In this document: one piece after another, positions 8,725-16,874 of the stretch
How the letters are laid out: every line of letters starts with the position of its first letter
How positions within the stretch are numbered: position 1 is the first letter of the stretch
Assembly (NCBI RefSeq): GCF_022899355.1
Contig: NZ_JALJCK010000006.1
Location: 310,001-374,000 of the forward strand
Reading direction: 5' to 3'
Length of the DNA: 64,000 nt
Origin: Shinella yambaruensis
GTDB taxonomy: Bacteria > Pseudomonadota > Alphaproteobacteria > Rhizobiales > Rhizobiaceae
Notes under the pieces: generated by a model
Seen by the model: the letters and a program-made list of their open reading frames with translations, nothing else
Databases searched by the model: none
What the model was told of the DNA's origin: nothing
Program-made: the position numbers and the translations under genes

Positions 8725-9180
8725 TCAGGCGGCCGTCAGGCCATTGGCTTTACGGTAGTCCTCTTCGGAGAGGCCGAGCGCGCGCATGACCGTGCGGTCC
8801 TCGGCCGAGAGGGTGGCGACGTCACCGGGCGCGCGCCTTTCGTCGAGGCCGGAAGGGGCAAGGCCCGCGCCAAGGGTCTCGATGAGCGCCGTGACCTGGG
8901 CGAGGCCCTCGGGCGTGGCGCAGAGTGCCTCGTAGCGTTCGCGCTGAGCGGGGCTAATCTTCTTTTTCTCCAGGGCGCCGCCGAGCAGCGCCTCGACCCT
9001 GGCCTTATGATCGGCGGTATTCCTCGCCTCCAGTTCGGCGGTCAGCGTCTTGACCTGGTCGAGCGCCTGGTTGTGGACGGCCGGATCGATACGGGCCTTG
9101 AGGTTGGAGATGGCGGACAGGCACGACGTCTCGGCGGCGTCCTCGGACAGGCCGAGGGCGGCGGCAATGGCTTTCAACAT
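8725..9180 (-). CDS. Scaffold protein Z, nested in-frame in the protease gene
   Basis: An in-frame ATG at codon 184 of the protease gene (MLKAIAAALGLSEDAAE) is preceded by GGAG six nt upstream, a good internal ribosome site. Translation from it would give a 151-residue protein equal to the helical C-terminal half. Mu is known to make its scaffold gpZ from a nested start in gene I, so the same arrangement is inferred here. Confidence 0.68.
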   Translation of the reverse strand: MLKAIAAALGLSEDAAETSCLSAISNLKARIDPAVHNQALDQVKTLTAELEARNTADHKARVEALLGGALEKKKISPAQRERYEALCATPEGLAQVTALIETLGAGLAPSGLDERRAPGDVATLSAEDRTVMRALGLSEEDYRKANGLTAA

Positions 9181-9729
9181 GGGTTTCTCCGGGGTTGCAG
9201 AAAGATCGGCCGAGGCGACGGCCGGCATGGAGGCGGCGGGAGCGGCGACGAGCGCGGCCGAATGCAGCCACGTCACCTTGCCGGCGTCGTCCGCCTTCCA
9301 TGTGGGGGAAATGTAGCGGTGCGTGCGGGCGGCGAGGACGCGCAGACCCTCGTCGAGCCATTCCGCCTTGCCGTAGAGGCCATCCGCGCGTCCCTCCAGC
9401 TTCGATATCCATCCGACCGCCGGTGCGCTCTCGCCGAACAGGGCCTTCTTCACGGTGGCATGGTCGATGTCGATGGGCAGGTCGATACCTTCCCTGTCGA
9501 AGCGGGATGCGAGCAGCTCGGGATCGACGTCGAAGACACGGCCGTCGCGCGCCGTGAACTTGCCGCGCGGCGCCAGCTTGATCCATTCCGGCCCGCGTTT
9601 GGCCGACGCCGCATCGGGGTCGGCCGCGAATGCATCGAGTACGGTCATACCAGTCATCGTGCTGGGAAGACCGGCCGGCTCGCCGGCAAGGCAGGAGATG
9701 CCGTCGTGGGTTGCGCTCTTCGAAATCAT
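8725..9729 (-). CDS. Head maturation protease with C-terminal scaffold (Mu gpI-like)
   Basis: A 334-residue protein with the Mu gpI layout: an N-terminal protease domain (about 1-170, with PIDIDHATVKKAL and APAVGWISKLE), and a helical, charged scaffold half (about 184-334, with coiled-coil-like TAELEARNTADHKARVEALL). The protease processes the scaffold during prohead maturation. AAGGATT lies upstream of the ATG. A perfect palindrome is only about 36 nt upstream, so this gene probably begins a separate late transcription unit. Confidence 0.88.
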   Translation of the reverse strand: MISKSATHDGISCLAGEPAGLPSTMTGMTVLDAFAADPDAASAKRGPEWIKLAPRGKFTARDGRVFDVDPELLASRFDREGIDLPIDIDHATVKKALFGESAPAVGWISKLEGRADGLYGKAEWLDEGLRVLAARTHRYISPTWKADDAGKVTWLHSAALVAAPAASMPAVASADLSATPEKPMLKAIAAALGLSEDAAETSCLSAISNLKARIDPAVHNQALDQVKTLTAELEARNTADHKARVEALLGGALEKKKISPAQRERYEALCATPEGLAQVTALIETLGAGLAPSGLDERRAPGDVATLSAEDRTVMRALGLSEEDYRKANGLTAA

Positions 9730-9764
9730 GCGGCAATCCTTGCCAGAGCCGCATGAGGCGTTGG

Positions 9765-9782
9765 GGCTGACAACTGTCAGCC
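9765..9782. promoter_or_regulatory. Candidate late-activator palindrome, copy 1
   Basis: GGCTGACAACTGTCAGCC: two perfect 8-bp arms around 2 bp, 36 nt upstream of the protease I start. The same palindrome with one central change occurs at 17689-17706, and GCGTTGGGG lies next to both. The placement suits a Mor/C-type activator bound upstream of late promoters. Not a terminator: no T-run follows on either strand. Confidence 0.62.
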
Positions 9783-9862
9783 ACGGCGGTCGAAGATCAT
9801 GGGAGCCGCTTCGGCCTCGTTTCTACGCCGACCGCACCGCTCGACGCAATCCTATCATCAAA

Positions 9863-9880
9863 TTTGAAGCCGTTTTGAAG
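9863..9880. repeat. 18-bp repeat shared with the prophage end region
   Basis: TTTGAAGCCGTTTTGAAG, two TTTGAAG cores 11 bp apart. The same arrangement with one mismatch occurs at 29110-29127 near the early end of the prophage. It lies in the non-coding stretch between head genes I and F. Confidence 0.5.
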
Positions 9881-9990
9881 CCCGTGGGCGCGCATCTGGC
9901 CTCTGCGGGATACATCGTCGCAGACGGGGTGCTTGCGCGCCTGTGTGGGGCGTCTATTTTGATCGGGCTTGAGAGGTATGGGAGACGCGT

Positions 9991-10449
9991 ATGAGGGCGG
10001 TTCTGGCGGCGATTATCGCATGTGGATGTGTGAGCCTGGTCGAGGCTGGGGAAACACCATGGAAGCCGGCGGCCGACTACCTCGCGCTCCCCTCTGACTG
10101 CACGGGAGAGAAAGACGCGCCCCTGTGCGAAGGCCTGAAGCAGGAATGGAAGCGGGATTATGACGCTGCCACGGCCGGCGACTATCAGGGACAGCGGAAC
10201 GTCGCCTATTGCCTGAGCACCGGCTGCAAGAGCCCCTTCGGCAATACGGTTCGAACGAACCCCATTCTCGGCTGTGCCTGGCGCGTCGTGATCGTCAACA
10301 GTGGCCATCTGGACGCCGACGCCGACGACGCCAACGAAATGAGTATCTATTGCGGTCCACAATTCCTCGACGACATCGGCCGCACGATGGCCGATGCCCA
10401 GGCGCGCACCCTCTTTAAGAACCTCGGCATTCAGGTTCGTTTGCCCTGA
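9991..10449 (+). CDS. Secreted cysteine-containing protein, phage cargo gene (moron)
   Basis: A 152-residue protein on the strand opposite to all surrounding late genes, with its own upstream region. The N-terminus (MRAVLAAIIACGCVSLVEAG) is a signal peptide, with cleavage after EA-G likely. The mature part has several cysteines (YCLSTGC, GCAWRVV, YCGPQF), suggesting disulfides in the periplasm. The GQRNVAYCLSTGC...CAWRVVI pattern resembles rhizobial Sel1-like secreted proteins. Head phage genes do not need such a protein, so it is probably lysogen-expressed cargo. Function unknown. Confidence 0.75.
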   Translation: MRAVLAAIIACGCVSLVEAGETPWKPAADYLALPSDCTGEKDAPLCEGLKQEWKRDYDAATAGDYQGQRNVAYCLSTGCKSPFGNTVRTNPILGCAWRVVIVNSGHLDADADDANEMSIYCGPQFLDDIGRTMADAQARTLFKNLGIQVRLP

Positions 10450-10514
10450 CGGCGGCCATAGACTATGATGTGAGGAGCGCGGCGGCGAAGTCCGTTGGCC
10501 TCGATTGCCCGTTG

Positions 10515-10549
10515 GAGGGAGCCCGGACAGGCCGGGATGCGGTCCCTCC
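10515..10549. other. Hairpin between convergent cargo and F genes
   Basis: GGAGGGA pairs with TCCCTCC and an inner CCCGG pairs with CCGGG. It lies between the stops of the plus-strand cargo gene and minus-strand gene F. There is no T-run, so terminator function is uncertain. Confidence 0.35.
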
Positions 10550-10559
10550 CTGCCGCGCC

Positions 10560-11807
10560 TCATTCTTCCCCCGGCCATGTCATGCCCGCACGCTCGACGG
10601 CGTTGCGCAATTCCTTCTCCGACTTCTGGTGCAGGCTCGTCGCCCGCAGGTAGCCGGTTTCGGACAAGGTCACGAAAGCCCGCCACCACGCCTTGCCGAT
10701 GCGCCGGATGATGGCGCGCACGTTGCTCTTGCCGCGCGGATCGGGAAGAGGAAGGCCTTCGGCCAGCAGCTCCGGGAAGACGGCGAAGTCGTCGACGGCG
10801 AGCTTGTGCCGGTCGATGCGCTCGGCGATCGTCTCCGACGTGACGGATATCACCGCGCTCTTGGCGCCCAGCTCCTGCGCCAGTTCCTTCGAAACCCCGG
10901 CCGGCAACCAGACCTTCTGCGGCAGGCGCGGCGCAAGCCGAAGATAAGCATCGTCCCAAAGCTCCTTCAGCACGCGGGTGGCGTCCGTCTCGGGCGCCGC
11001 GTCAAGCTGGGTTTCGAGATTGCGGATCAGCGTCGTCGAGCGGGCAAGGCCGGGATTTGTGTGCCAGCCGGCATCGATGCCGGGCGGCACCATCGTCACC
11101 TCGCCGGTGCGCCGGTTGCGGTGCTGGCGATCGGGGCCGAGATCCGGCGGGCTGTCCGTATAGCGGATCTTGATGTCCTCGCCTTCGGCATTCTTGCCGA
11201 TGACGCGCTCGGTCCCGAGCAGCGCCTGTGCCTCGCGCGCCGAGATCATGCGCACCTGGCACTTGCAGAGCCAGCCGTTCGGCGGCCAGTGGGTCCGCCA
11301 GAACGGATGGTCGATCGGCAGGATGAGGCCGACCCATTGGAGGTGCTCCACGCGCGGATCGCCCGACGTGGTGCGCATGTAGAGCACATACGGCAGGGCG
11401 CGCTTCGATCGCTGCGCGCGCTCCCACTGACCTGCCGACCGTGCCGAATTCATGTTCGACCAGAAGATCGTCTTCAGGCGACGGTCGGAGGAGAAGTTCA
11501 CCATCCGGTCGGGATCGATGCCGGACGGGTCGGACACCATGCGCGGCTGCCACCAGCCGAGCTTGGTCAACTCCGCCTGGATCAGCGGTTTCCAGTTGTC
11601 GAAGCCCTTGCCCTCGTCGAAGGCCTGGCCGATCGTCCGGTGAAAGGCGTTGGTGACCTCCAGCTCCGTCGTCTTGGCAACGGTCATCGTGTAGGCATGC
11701 TCTTCCGCCCACACGTCGAGATAGGAGAAGGCCGGCCTGACGGTCTTGTTCTTGAAATAGCCCGTGACCTCGGGCGGATAGGCAAATCGATTGGCCCGCT
11801 CCGCCAT
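10560..11807 (-). CDS. Head morphogenesis protein F (Mu gp30 / SPP1 gp7-like)
   Basis: A 415-residue minor head protein. The central segment HLQWVGLILPIDHPFWRTHWPPNGWLCKC is distinctive of Mu gpF-like proteins, where W-x-x-x-x-PPNG-x-x-CxC is conserved; a following SPPDLGP and GRQ-type linker are also typical. It opens 3 nt after the portal stop. Family role: minor capsid protein needed for prohead assembly and DNA packaging, located at the portal vertex. Length is close to Mu gpF (about 430). Confidence 0.9.
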   Translation of the reverse strand: MAERANRFAYPPEVTGYFKNKTVRPAFSYLDVWAEEHAYTMTVAKTTELEVTNAFHRTIGQAFDEGKGFDNWKPLIQAELTKLGWWQPRMVSDPSGIDPDRMVNFSSDRRLKTIFWSNMNSARSAGQWERAQRSKRALPYVLYMRTTSGDPRVEHLQWVGLILPIDHPFWRTHWPPNGWLCKCQVRMISAREAQALLGTERVIGKNAEGEDIKIRYTDSPPDLGPDRQHRNRRTGEVTMVPPGIDAGWHTNPGLARSTTLIRNLETQLDAAPETDATRVLKELWDDAYLRLAPRLPQKVWLPAGVSKELAQELGAKSAVISVTSETIAERIDRHKLAVDDFAVFPELLAEGLPLPDPRGKSNVRAIIRRIGKAWWRAFVTLSETGYLRATSLHQKSEKELRNAVERAGMTWPGEE

Positions 11808-11810
11808 CGG

Positions 11811-13475
11811 TCAGTCCGCGATATCGCCGATGCCGCGTGCGATGGCGGCCAGGCGCGCCAGGCGCTCGCCCATCTTCGAGGCGTCCGGCCCGGCCGCTTT
11901 AAGCATGCTCAAAGCCTCTTCGAAGGACGCGGCGTTGGCGACGATATCGGCGATCGGATTGACGATCGGCGAAACGACCTCCTCCCAATCGTCCATGGCG
12001 GCGGTGAAGAGCTGCTCGACCTGGTCGAGCGCATCCGGCTCGCCGGCCTCGGCCGCCAGCAGCGCGGTGCAGGCGCCGCACCGGCAGGCGCGCTTGTGAT
12101 CCGAAACGATCGCGGACAGCGCTGCCGTCTTCATCCTGCCCTCGTCTTCGGGCCGGGGTTCGTCATCGTTCGCCGGCGGCTGCTTCGCGGGCTTGCCGGC
12201 ATCGGCTGGTGGCGGTGGCTCGGCGGCGGGCTCGGCCTTCTTCAGGATTTCTTCGTCGGCCTTGGGGTCGGAGAGGCCCAGCTTTTCGCGGATCTCGTTT
12301 TGGCTGACGCGCAGGCCGAGCGGCACCAGAACGCCGAGGCTGTCCGAAAGGGCCTTCACGTCTTCCGGGTCAGGCACCGGCAACTCGACGAACGGATAGT
12401 GCTCCTGCGGTCCGAAATTGAGATCGACGAACGGCTTGATCAGATCGCGGTTGATCGTGATGGCAAGCTGGCGGCAATCGGCGCGCAGGATATCGAGCCG
12501 CACCTCGTTGTGGATCTTCGCCTGGCCGAGCGAGGAGCCGTCGTCGCTGGTCATGGTCTGGCCGACGACGAGCTTCGAGATCTGCTTGTCGATATATTCC
12601 AGGAGCCCGCCGAAGACGGCGGCGCCGTTCGCCCCGTTCACCTCGTGGAACTCGATGTCCATCCCGGCCGGGATAATCGCGGCGGCGTCGTTGGCAATCG
12701 ACGCAACCGCTTTCAGCAGCGTGCGCTTGTCGGCCGAGCTGGCACTGGCATTGTATTTGCCGACGCGCAGCGGCATGCCGTAGACTTCGGAAAACGCCGC
12801 CCAGTCCTGCAACGTGAACTGCTGGATGAGGTAGGCCCAGGCGGCCGGACGGGCCATGCCGCGGCGCAGGGGCAGTCCGAGCTTTGTGCGCGGCATATGG
12901 CGCAGGAACTTTGCCTCCGGCAGCTCCTCGCCCTCGATGGAGCCGTCGACGGCAAGGCGAAGCTGGCGCAAGCCCAGCCGTTCCATCTGGAAGAAGCGCG
13001 CATCGCGATCCAGGTATTCGACGGGCCGCAGGTACTTCCGCTCGTATTCCCACATCATTTCGACGCAGGCGTACCCGTTGTTGATGCCATCGGGCAGCGT
13101 GCCCTTCGCCTCTTTGAAACCGTCGTCGTCGATCAGCTCGCCCACGGCATCGGTGATTTTCGTCGGCACCTTGTCGGAGGAAAGCGTGACGTCGACGCTC
13201 TCGATGGCGAGCCGGCGCGTCTGGAGCTGCGAGGCATAGTGCAGATAACGCTCCTCCATCTCCTCGGCGAGCGTGAGATAGGCGCGGGCATTGCCCTCGG
13301 CGGCATCGCGCAGGATGGTGCCGAGGCGCTCTGGCGTGAGGCCGGAGGCGACACGGTCTTCGTGCGTGCGCCGGACGCCGGCGACGGTCGGCGTGGCGAT
13401 CTCCTCCGCCAGGACGGACACGACGATCGGCCGCCCATCCGGCCCGAGGATGGATGATGTGCGCGAGCTTACCAA
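11811..13475 (-). CDS. Portal protein (DUF935, Mu gp29 family)
   Basis: A 554-residue portal of the DUF935 family. Recognisable parts: EEMEERYLHYASQLQTRR near residue 70-90, GYACVEMMWEY, LRHMPRTKLGLPLRRGMARP and VVGQTMTSDDGSSLGQAKIHNE in the core, and a C-terminal Pro-rich linker (EPPPPADAGKPAK) leading to an accessory helical tail with CRCGACTALL. The dodecameric ring is the DNA entry channel and motor dock. It overlaps the terminase end by 7 nt and F follows after 3 nt. Confidence 0.93.
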   Translation of the reverse strand: MVSSRTSSILGPDGRPIVVSVLAEEIATPTVAGVRRTHEDRVASGLTPERLGTILRDAAEGNARAYLTLAEEMEERYLHYASQLQTRRLAIESVDVTLSSDKVPTKITDAVGELIDDDGFKEAKGTLPDGINNGYACVEMMWEYERKYLRPVEYLDRDARFFQMERLGLRQLRLAVDGSIEGEELPEAKFLRHMPRTKLGLPLRRGMARPAAWAYLIQQFTLQDWAAFSEVYGMPLRVGKYNASASSADKRTLLKAVASIANDAAAIIPAGMDIEFHEVNGANGAAVFGGLLEYIDKQISKLVVGQTMTSDDGSSLGQAKIHNEVRLDILRADCRQLAITINRDLIKPFVDLNFGPQEHYPFVELPVPDPEDVKALSDSLGVLVPLGLRVSQNEIREKLGLSDPKADEEILKKAEPAAEPPPPADAGKPAKQPPANDDEPRPEDEGRMKTAALSAIVSDHKRACRCGACTALLAAEAGEPDALDQVEQLFTAAMDDWEEVVSPIVNPIADIVANAASFEEALSMLKAAGPDASKMGERLARLAAIARGIGDIAD

Positions 13476-14806
13476 TGCCGCCTCCCGTATTCATTCTCGT
13501 CGTCATCGTCGAGCGGCGGGCCGTTGTTGTGGCCGAGGGACGATGCAGGTTGATAATCGTAGATGACCGCGCCATCGCTGGCGGCATGAATGCCGAGGAA
13601 CGCTGCCCAGGTGCGGTCGGCGTGATCGTCGTCGCGCTCGGCGACAAAGCGTGGCGCACCTGTCGCGGAGGCGACACGGCGCAGCTTGTGCAGATCGGAC
13701 CGCAGGGCGAGATTGCCCTCCGGGATCCGCACCTTGCGATCCTCGAAAGCGTCCTTGCCGGAATTGGCCATCACGAGCTTGTTCGGGCCGGTGAACAACA
13801 CGCCCTCGATGACGCTGCCGTAGCGGCGCTGGGCGTCCTCAACAACCTTCTCGCCCATGCCCGTCTGGTCGATACAGGCGCGGCCGACGCGGTACTTGCG
13901 CATGACCTCGTCGAAGGCCATGTCCATTTCGAGGAAGGTCGCGCGCTTCTGCTCGATGATCTCCCGACACCAAAGGACATCGCCGACCTTTTCCCAAACC
14001 CAGATGACATGCAGGTCGTTGCGCCGGCCGATGTCGCGGCCGACGAAGCAGACATTGCCCTGGTACAATGACGGATCGCCGGCAAGCTCGTCCTCGACCG
14101 AATTGATGAGATCGTAGGACAGCCAGGCGCTTGCCTCGTCGAGCCACTGCAACTCGAACTCCTGCGCCCAGAGTTCGTCGTCGGCAAGACCGGCGCGCAG
14201 CTCCTCGATATTGCGCGGCAGGCCATCGGCGACGGCCTGGTAGATATCGACGCTATGACGCGACCAAGTCTGGTCGCTCGCCGTCATCAGCTCGTAGAAC
14301 TTGTTGCCCTTGCCCTTCGGGGTGGACGTGACGCGGATCTTCCAGCCTTTCGAGATGACCGGGAAGAGCGCCCCCCAGATTTCGCGGCTATCCTTGTGGA
14401 TGGCGAACTCGTCGAGAAACACGTTGCGGGAAAAGCCGCGCGCCGTATCGGGGTTGGCCGGCAAGGCAAGGATGCTGTTGCCATGGGGCAGGATGACCTC
14501 CATGGCCTTGTGGGTTCCGCTCTCGCCCTGCCAGTCGTATTCGTGCTCCTCGAAGACCAGGCCGTAGGCTTTGGCATGCGGCTTGATGGCTTCGTTCATG
14601 GCCTCGCGCGCCTGGCGCTCGCCACGGGACAGGATCACCCAGGGCGAGCGCCGGCCCTGGGCGGCGGCGACATAGCCATCATCGACAATCTCCAGACCGG
14701 TCGTGAATGTCTTCCCCGTCTGGCGGGAAAACATGCCGATCTTGAAGCGCGGGCGATCAAGGAACCATTTTCGCTGGTAGCGATAGAGCGGGACGGCGGG
14801 CTTCAT
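13469..14806 (-). CDS. Terminase large subunit (Mu gp28 family)
   Basis: A 445-residue packaging motor. The ATPase has a Walker A variant SRQTGKT (residues 27-33) and Walker B NVFLDEF (128-134); coupling motif RVTSTPKGKGNKFY follows. The C-terminal RNase-H-like nuclease shows acidic positions in FVGRDIGRRNDL, CIDQTGMGE and the DDDHADRTWA segment near the end. It cuts and pumps phage plus flanking host DNA into heads, as in Mu headful packaging. ATGA overlap with the DUF3486 gene. Confidence 0.95.
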   Translation of the reverse strand: MKPAVPLYRYQRKWFLDRPRFKIGMFSRQTGKTFTTGLEIVDDGYVAAAQGRRSPWVILSRGERQAREAMNEAIKPHAKAYGLVFEEHEYDWQGESGTHKAMEVILPHGNSILALPANPDTARGFSRNVFLDEFAIHKDSREIWGALFPVISKGWKIRVTSTPKGKGNKFYELMTASDQTWSRHSVDIYQAVADGLPRNIEELRAGLADDELWAQEFELQWLDEASAWLSYDLINSVEDELAGDPSLYQGNVCFVGRDIGRRNDLHVIWVWEKVGDVLWCREIIEQKRATFLEMDMAFDEVMRKYRVGRACIDQTGMGEKVVEDAQRRYGSVIEGVLFTGPNKLVMANSGKDAFEDRKVRIPEGNLALRSDLHKLRRVASATGAPRFVAERDDDHADRTWAAFLGIHAASDGAVIYDYQPASSLGHNNGPPLDDDDENEYGRRHW

Positions 14807-15387
14807 TCATCGAAAATCCCGTAGACTTCTTCGCGGATCTTCTTGATGACGGCGAGGCCGTCCGGCTTCTCGCCCTCTACACCGGCGACACCGGCAGCAG
14901 CATCGACGGCCTTGAGCAGCTTGGTCTTCGCCTCCTCCTCGGCCTTGCGGCGGTGCTCGGCCGAATGCCGCTGGGCGACGATGGTATCCTTGTAGGCGCG
15001 CGCCAGTTCCATCGCGCTTTTGCTGTCGGCCTCCTCCCTGTCCAGGAGATCGTCGATAAGCGTTTTCAGGAATTCGCCGAGCACGACATCGTTTCGACCG
15101 ATTTCCTCCGGTGTCAGCTTTTCGGCGATGCCGGCGTAGATATAGCGCCGCTCCTCAAGCTGCATGACACGTTTGGCGAGCCGGGCCGATCGGCGGTAGA
15201 AGGCGGACTTCGAGATCGGCGCGATGCCTTTCACGTCGAGCCGGTCGTTCAGCTCGAAGAGGATGTCGGCCGTCGATCGACGGCGCTCGTTGAGCTGGCC
15301 GACCGCCCAGATCACATCGTCCTGTGCCTCCTCGGGCAGCAGCTCCAGACTGTCGAGCCGCCCACGGCCACGGCGATCCTCCGCCAT
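14803..15387 (-). CDS. Terminase small subunit candidate (DUF3486, Mu gp27 family)
   Basis: A 194-residue DUF3486 protein: basic N-terminus, an HTH-like section with LNERRRSTADILFELNDRL and ISKSAFYRRSARLAKRV, then long charged helices. In Mu-like phages it precedes the large terminase and is the DNA-recognising subunit. The start at 15387 fits the close spacing to the upstream gene stop (15389); the upstream extension to 15423 lies in the other gene. Confidence 0.85.
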   Translation of the reverse strand: MAEDRRGRGRLDSLELLPEEAQDDVIWAVGQLNERRRSTADILFELNDRLDVKGIAPISKSAFYRRSARLAKRVMQLEERRYIYAGIAEKLTPEEIGRNDVVLGEFLKTLIDDLLDREEADSKSAMELARAYKDTIVAQRHSAEHRRKAEEEAKTKLLKAVDAAAGVAGVEGEKPDGLAVIKKIREEVYGIFDE

Positions 15388-15388
15388 G

Positions 15389-15688
15389 TCACGCCCTCGC
15401 GGACGGGGACTGGACACCCGCAATGAAGGCGAGCCCCTGAAGGAAGAGGTCGCCGCGTTCCGTCAGCTGTGCGATCGCGACCGTGCCGGCCGGGATCACA
15501 TCGACGGCGCCCATATCGCGCAAGAAAAAGTACTGGCTTTCGACCCATTCGCGCGGCTTGTCGATGAGGAAGCTACGCAGTAGGTAGCGCCGCATCGCTT
15601 CGGAGGTGAGCGATCGGTTCGACTGGCGCTTCAGCTCCTTCAGGATGATGAGCCGAGCTTCTTCCTGGATTATGTTCTCGATGCTCAT
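15389..15688 (-). CDS. Mu gp26-like protein (VpaChn25_0724 family)
   Basis: A 99-residue winged-helix-like protein: MSIENIIQEEARLIILKEL, then LTSEAMRRYLL and PREWVESQYFFLRDMGAV, the pattern of the VpaChn25_0724 phage family. It occupies the Mu gp26 slot between gp25 and the small terminase. The family has no proven function; a role in late gene expression or packaging is possible. Confidence 0.82.
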   Translation of the reverse strand: MSIENIIQEEARLIILKELKRQSNRSLTSEAMRRYLLRSFLIDKPREWVESQYFFLRDMGAVDVIPAGTVAIAQLTERGDLFLQGLAFIAGVQSPSARA

Positions 15689-16017
15689 TTCTTGGCCTGC
15701 TCCAGCAGATATTCCTGCAAACGGTGATTGGTGGCAGCGATTGGGCGCAGCCGCTCGTCCATCGTGTCGAGCCGGCCGGCAATGCGTTCCATGCTGATCT
15801 GGAGACTGTGGGCGGTCTCCCGGTCGGGCAGGTGCTTCATCTCGCTCTCGACCGTCTGGACGCGACGATCATGCTCGATCAGCTTCAGCTCCACCTTGGT
15901 GACCCGCTCCTCCAGCTTTCGCTCGCCGGACGAGATAATGGCCTTGAGCTGGGTGCCGAGGGCGATGATGGACAGGGCGGCGCCGATCCACGGCATGAGT
16001 ATCGACAAGTCCATCAA
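15685..16017 (-). CDS. Membrane-anchored coiled-coil protein (DUF2730, Mu gp25 family)
   Basis: A 110-residue DUF2730 protein with one N-terminal membrane segment (ILMPWIGAALSIIALG) followed by a long heptad-rich helix (VTKVELKLIEHDRRVQTVESEMK). The family always sits between lysis and packaging genes in Mu-like phages. It overlaps the Rz1-like gene and the gp26-like gene by 4 nt each. Confidence 0.85.
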   Translation of the reverse strand: MMDLSILMPWIGAALSIIALGTQLKAIISSGERKLEERVTKVELKLIEHDRRVQTVESEMKHLPDRETAHSLQISMERIAGRLDTMDERLRPIAATNHRLQEYLLEQAKK

Positions 16018-16295
16018 CGGTCTTCTCCGGCAGCATCGACGGCCGCGACCGCAGCCGCCCGCCTGGTTTCACATGTCAAAAGCGCCGCGCGATCGGCGCC
16101 CCATTTCACGGTGACCTCGCCCGAGGTCATGTCCCGGTCGGGCAGCGCTATGGGGTGCGGACAGGCAAGGCGTGCGCTTTCGGGCAGCGTTACCTGCGCC
16201 CGCACGATGCGCACGACGGGCTTGGGCTCAGTGTGGGAGCAGGCGGACGCGATCACGGCCGAGGCCGCAAGCATCGCCATGTGGCAGGGCCGCAT
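16014..16295 (-). CDS. Rz1-like outer spanin lipoprotein
   Basis: Ninety-three residues opening MRPCHMAMLAASAVIASAC: a short signal with lipobox ASAC, giving a lipoprotein. The mature part is Pro/Arg-containing and short, as expected for the outer-membrane spanin. The first 68 nt lie out of frame inside the end of the Rz-like gene, the nested pattern typical of Rz/Rz1. An alternative start is the ATG 15 nt downstream. Confidence 0.75.
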   Translation of the reverse strand: MRPCHMAMLAASAVIASACSHTEPKPVVRIVRAQVTLPESARLACPHPIALPDRDMTSGEVTVKWGADRAALLTCETRRAAAVAAVDAAGEDR

Positions 16296-16590
16296 TCGCA
16301 GTCTCCAGGCTGGCAAGTTGGTTTTCGACGGCCCGGATACGGGCGTTGGCGTCGGTTTCGATGGCAAGCGCCGCTTTCGCCTGGTCGGCGATGCGGCGGT
16401 TGGCCTCGGCGTTTCCGCGCTCGATCTCGGCGGTCCAGTGGGCGTCCCGCTTCTCGATCGCGGCCTTCTCGGCGCGCTCGATCATCGTGTCGAGCCTATC
16501 CAGAACAAGCCAGGCGGCGAGCAGGAGGCCGACGAGCAGCGCGAGACCGATCAGGGCCTGCGCTGCCCGCCCTTGTAGTGCGGCAATCAC
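16228..16590 (-). CDS. Rz-like inner spanin
   Basis: A 120-residue protein with one N-terminal membrane segment (ALIGLALLVGLLLAAWLV) and a charged periplasmic coiled coil (IERAEKAAIEKRDAHWTAEI). This is the i-spanin layout. It pairs with the nested lipoprotein gene to fuse inner and outer membranes at lysis. ATGA overlap with the holin-like gene. Confidence 0.8.
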   Translation of the reverse strand: MIAALQGRAAQALIGLALLVGLLLAAWLVLDRLDTMIERAEKAAIEKRDAHWTAEIERGNAEANRRIADQAKAALAIETDANARIRAVENQLASLETANAALPHGDACGLGRDRVRLLPH

Positions 16591-16874
16591 TGGACCTCTC
16601 CCGTCGGTTCGTCGCGCGCGCGATACGGTGGCTCGACGCTGGCCGGGGCTCGATCCTGCATCGCCCGAAAGTCCATCGACCCCGTGTAGCGATGGATGCC
16701 GAGCATGGCCGCAATGAGCAGGATCATCGACGGGATCGTGATGCCGGCAAGATCCACCGCTTCGCGAGATCCGCGAAGCCCGCCGACGATCAGCAGGAGG
16801 ATGACCAGCCAGCCGAGGCCGAAGGAAAACCAGATCTGCCGCTTGGTGGTGTTGTAGGCCGGGCCGTCCTTCAT
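16587..16874 (-). CDS. Holin-like small membrane protein
   Basis: A 95-residue protein with two hydrophobic segments (FGLGWLVILLLIVGGL and ITIPSMILLIAAMLGI) and a charged C-terminal tail. Between an endolysin and Rz/Rz1 this is the expected holin or pinholin. The start overlaps the endolysin stop (ATGA). The family is not recognised, so the holin call is inferred from topology and place. Confidence 0.72.
   Translation of the reverse strand: MKDGPAYNTTKRQIWFSFGLGWLVILLLIVGGLRGSREAVDLAGITIPSMILLIAAMLGIHRYTGSMDFRAMQDRAPASVEPPYRARDEPTGEVQ

Noticed and set aside
10470-13457. 995-codon plus-strand ORF
   Set aside because: It is a GC-driven antisense shadow of gene F and the portal gene; composition is Arg/Gly/His-rich with no family signature.
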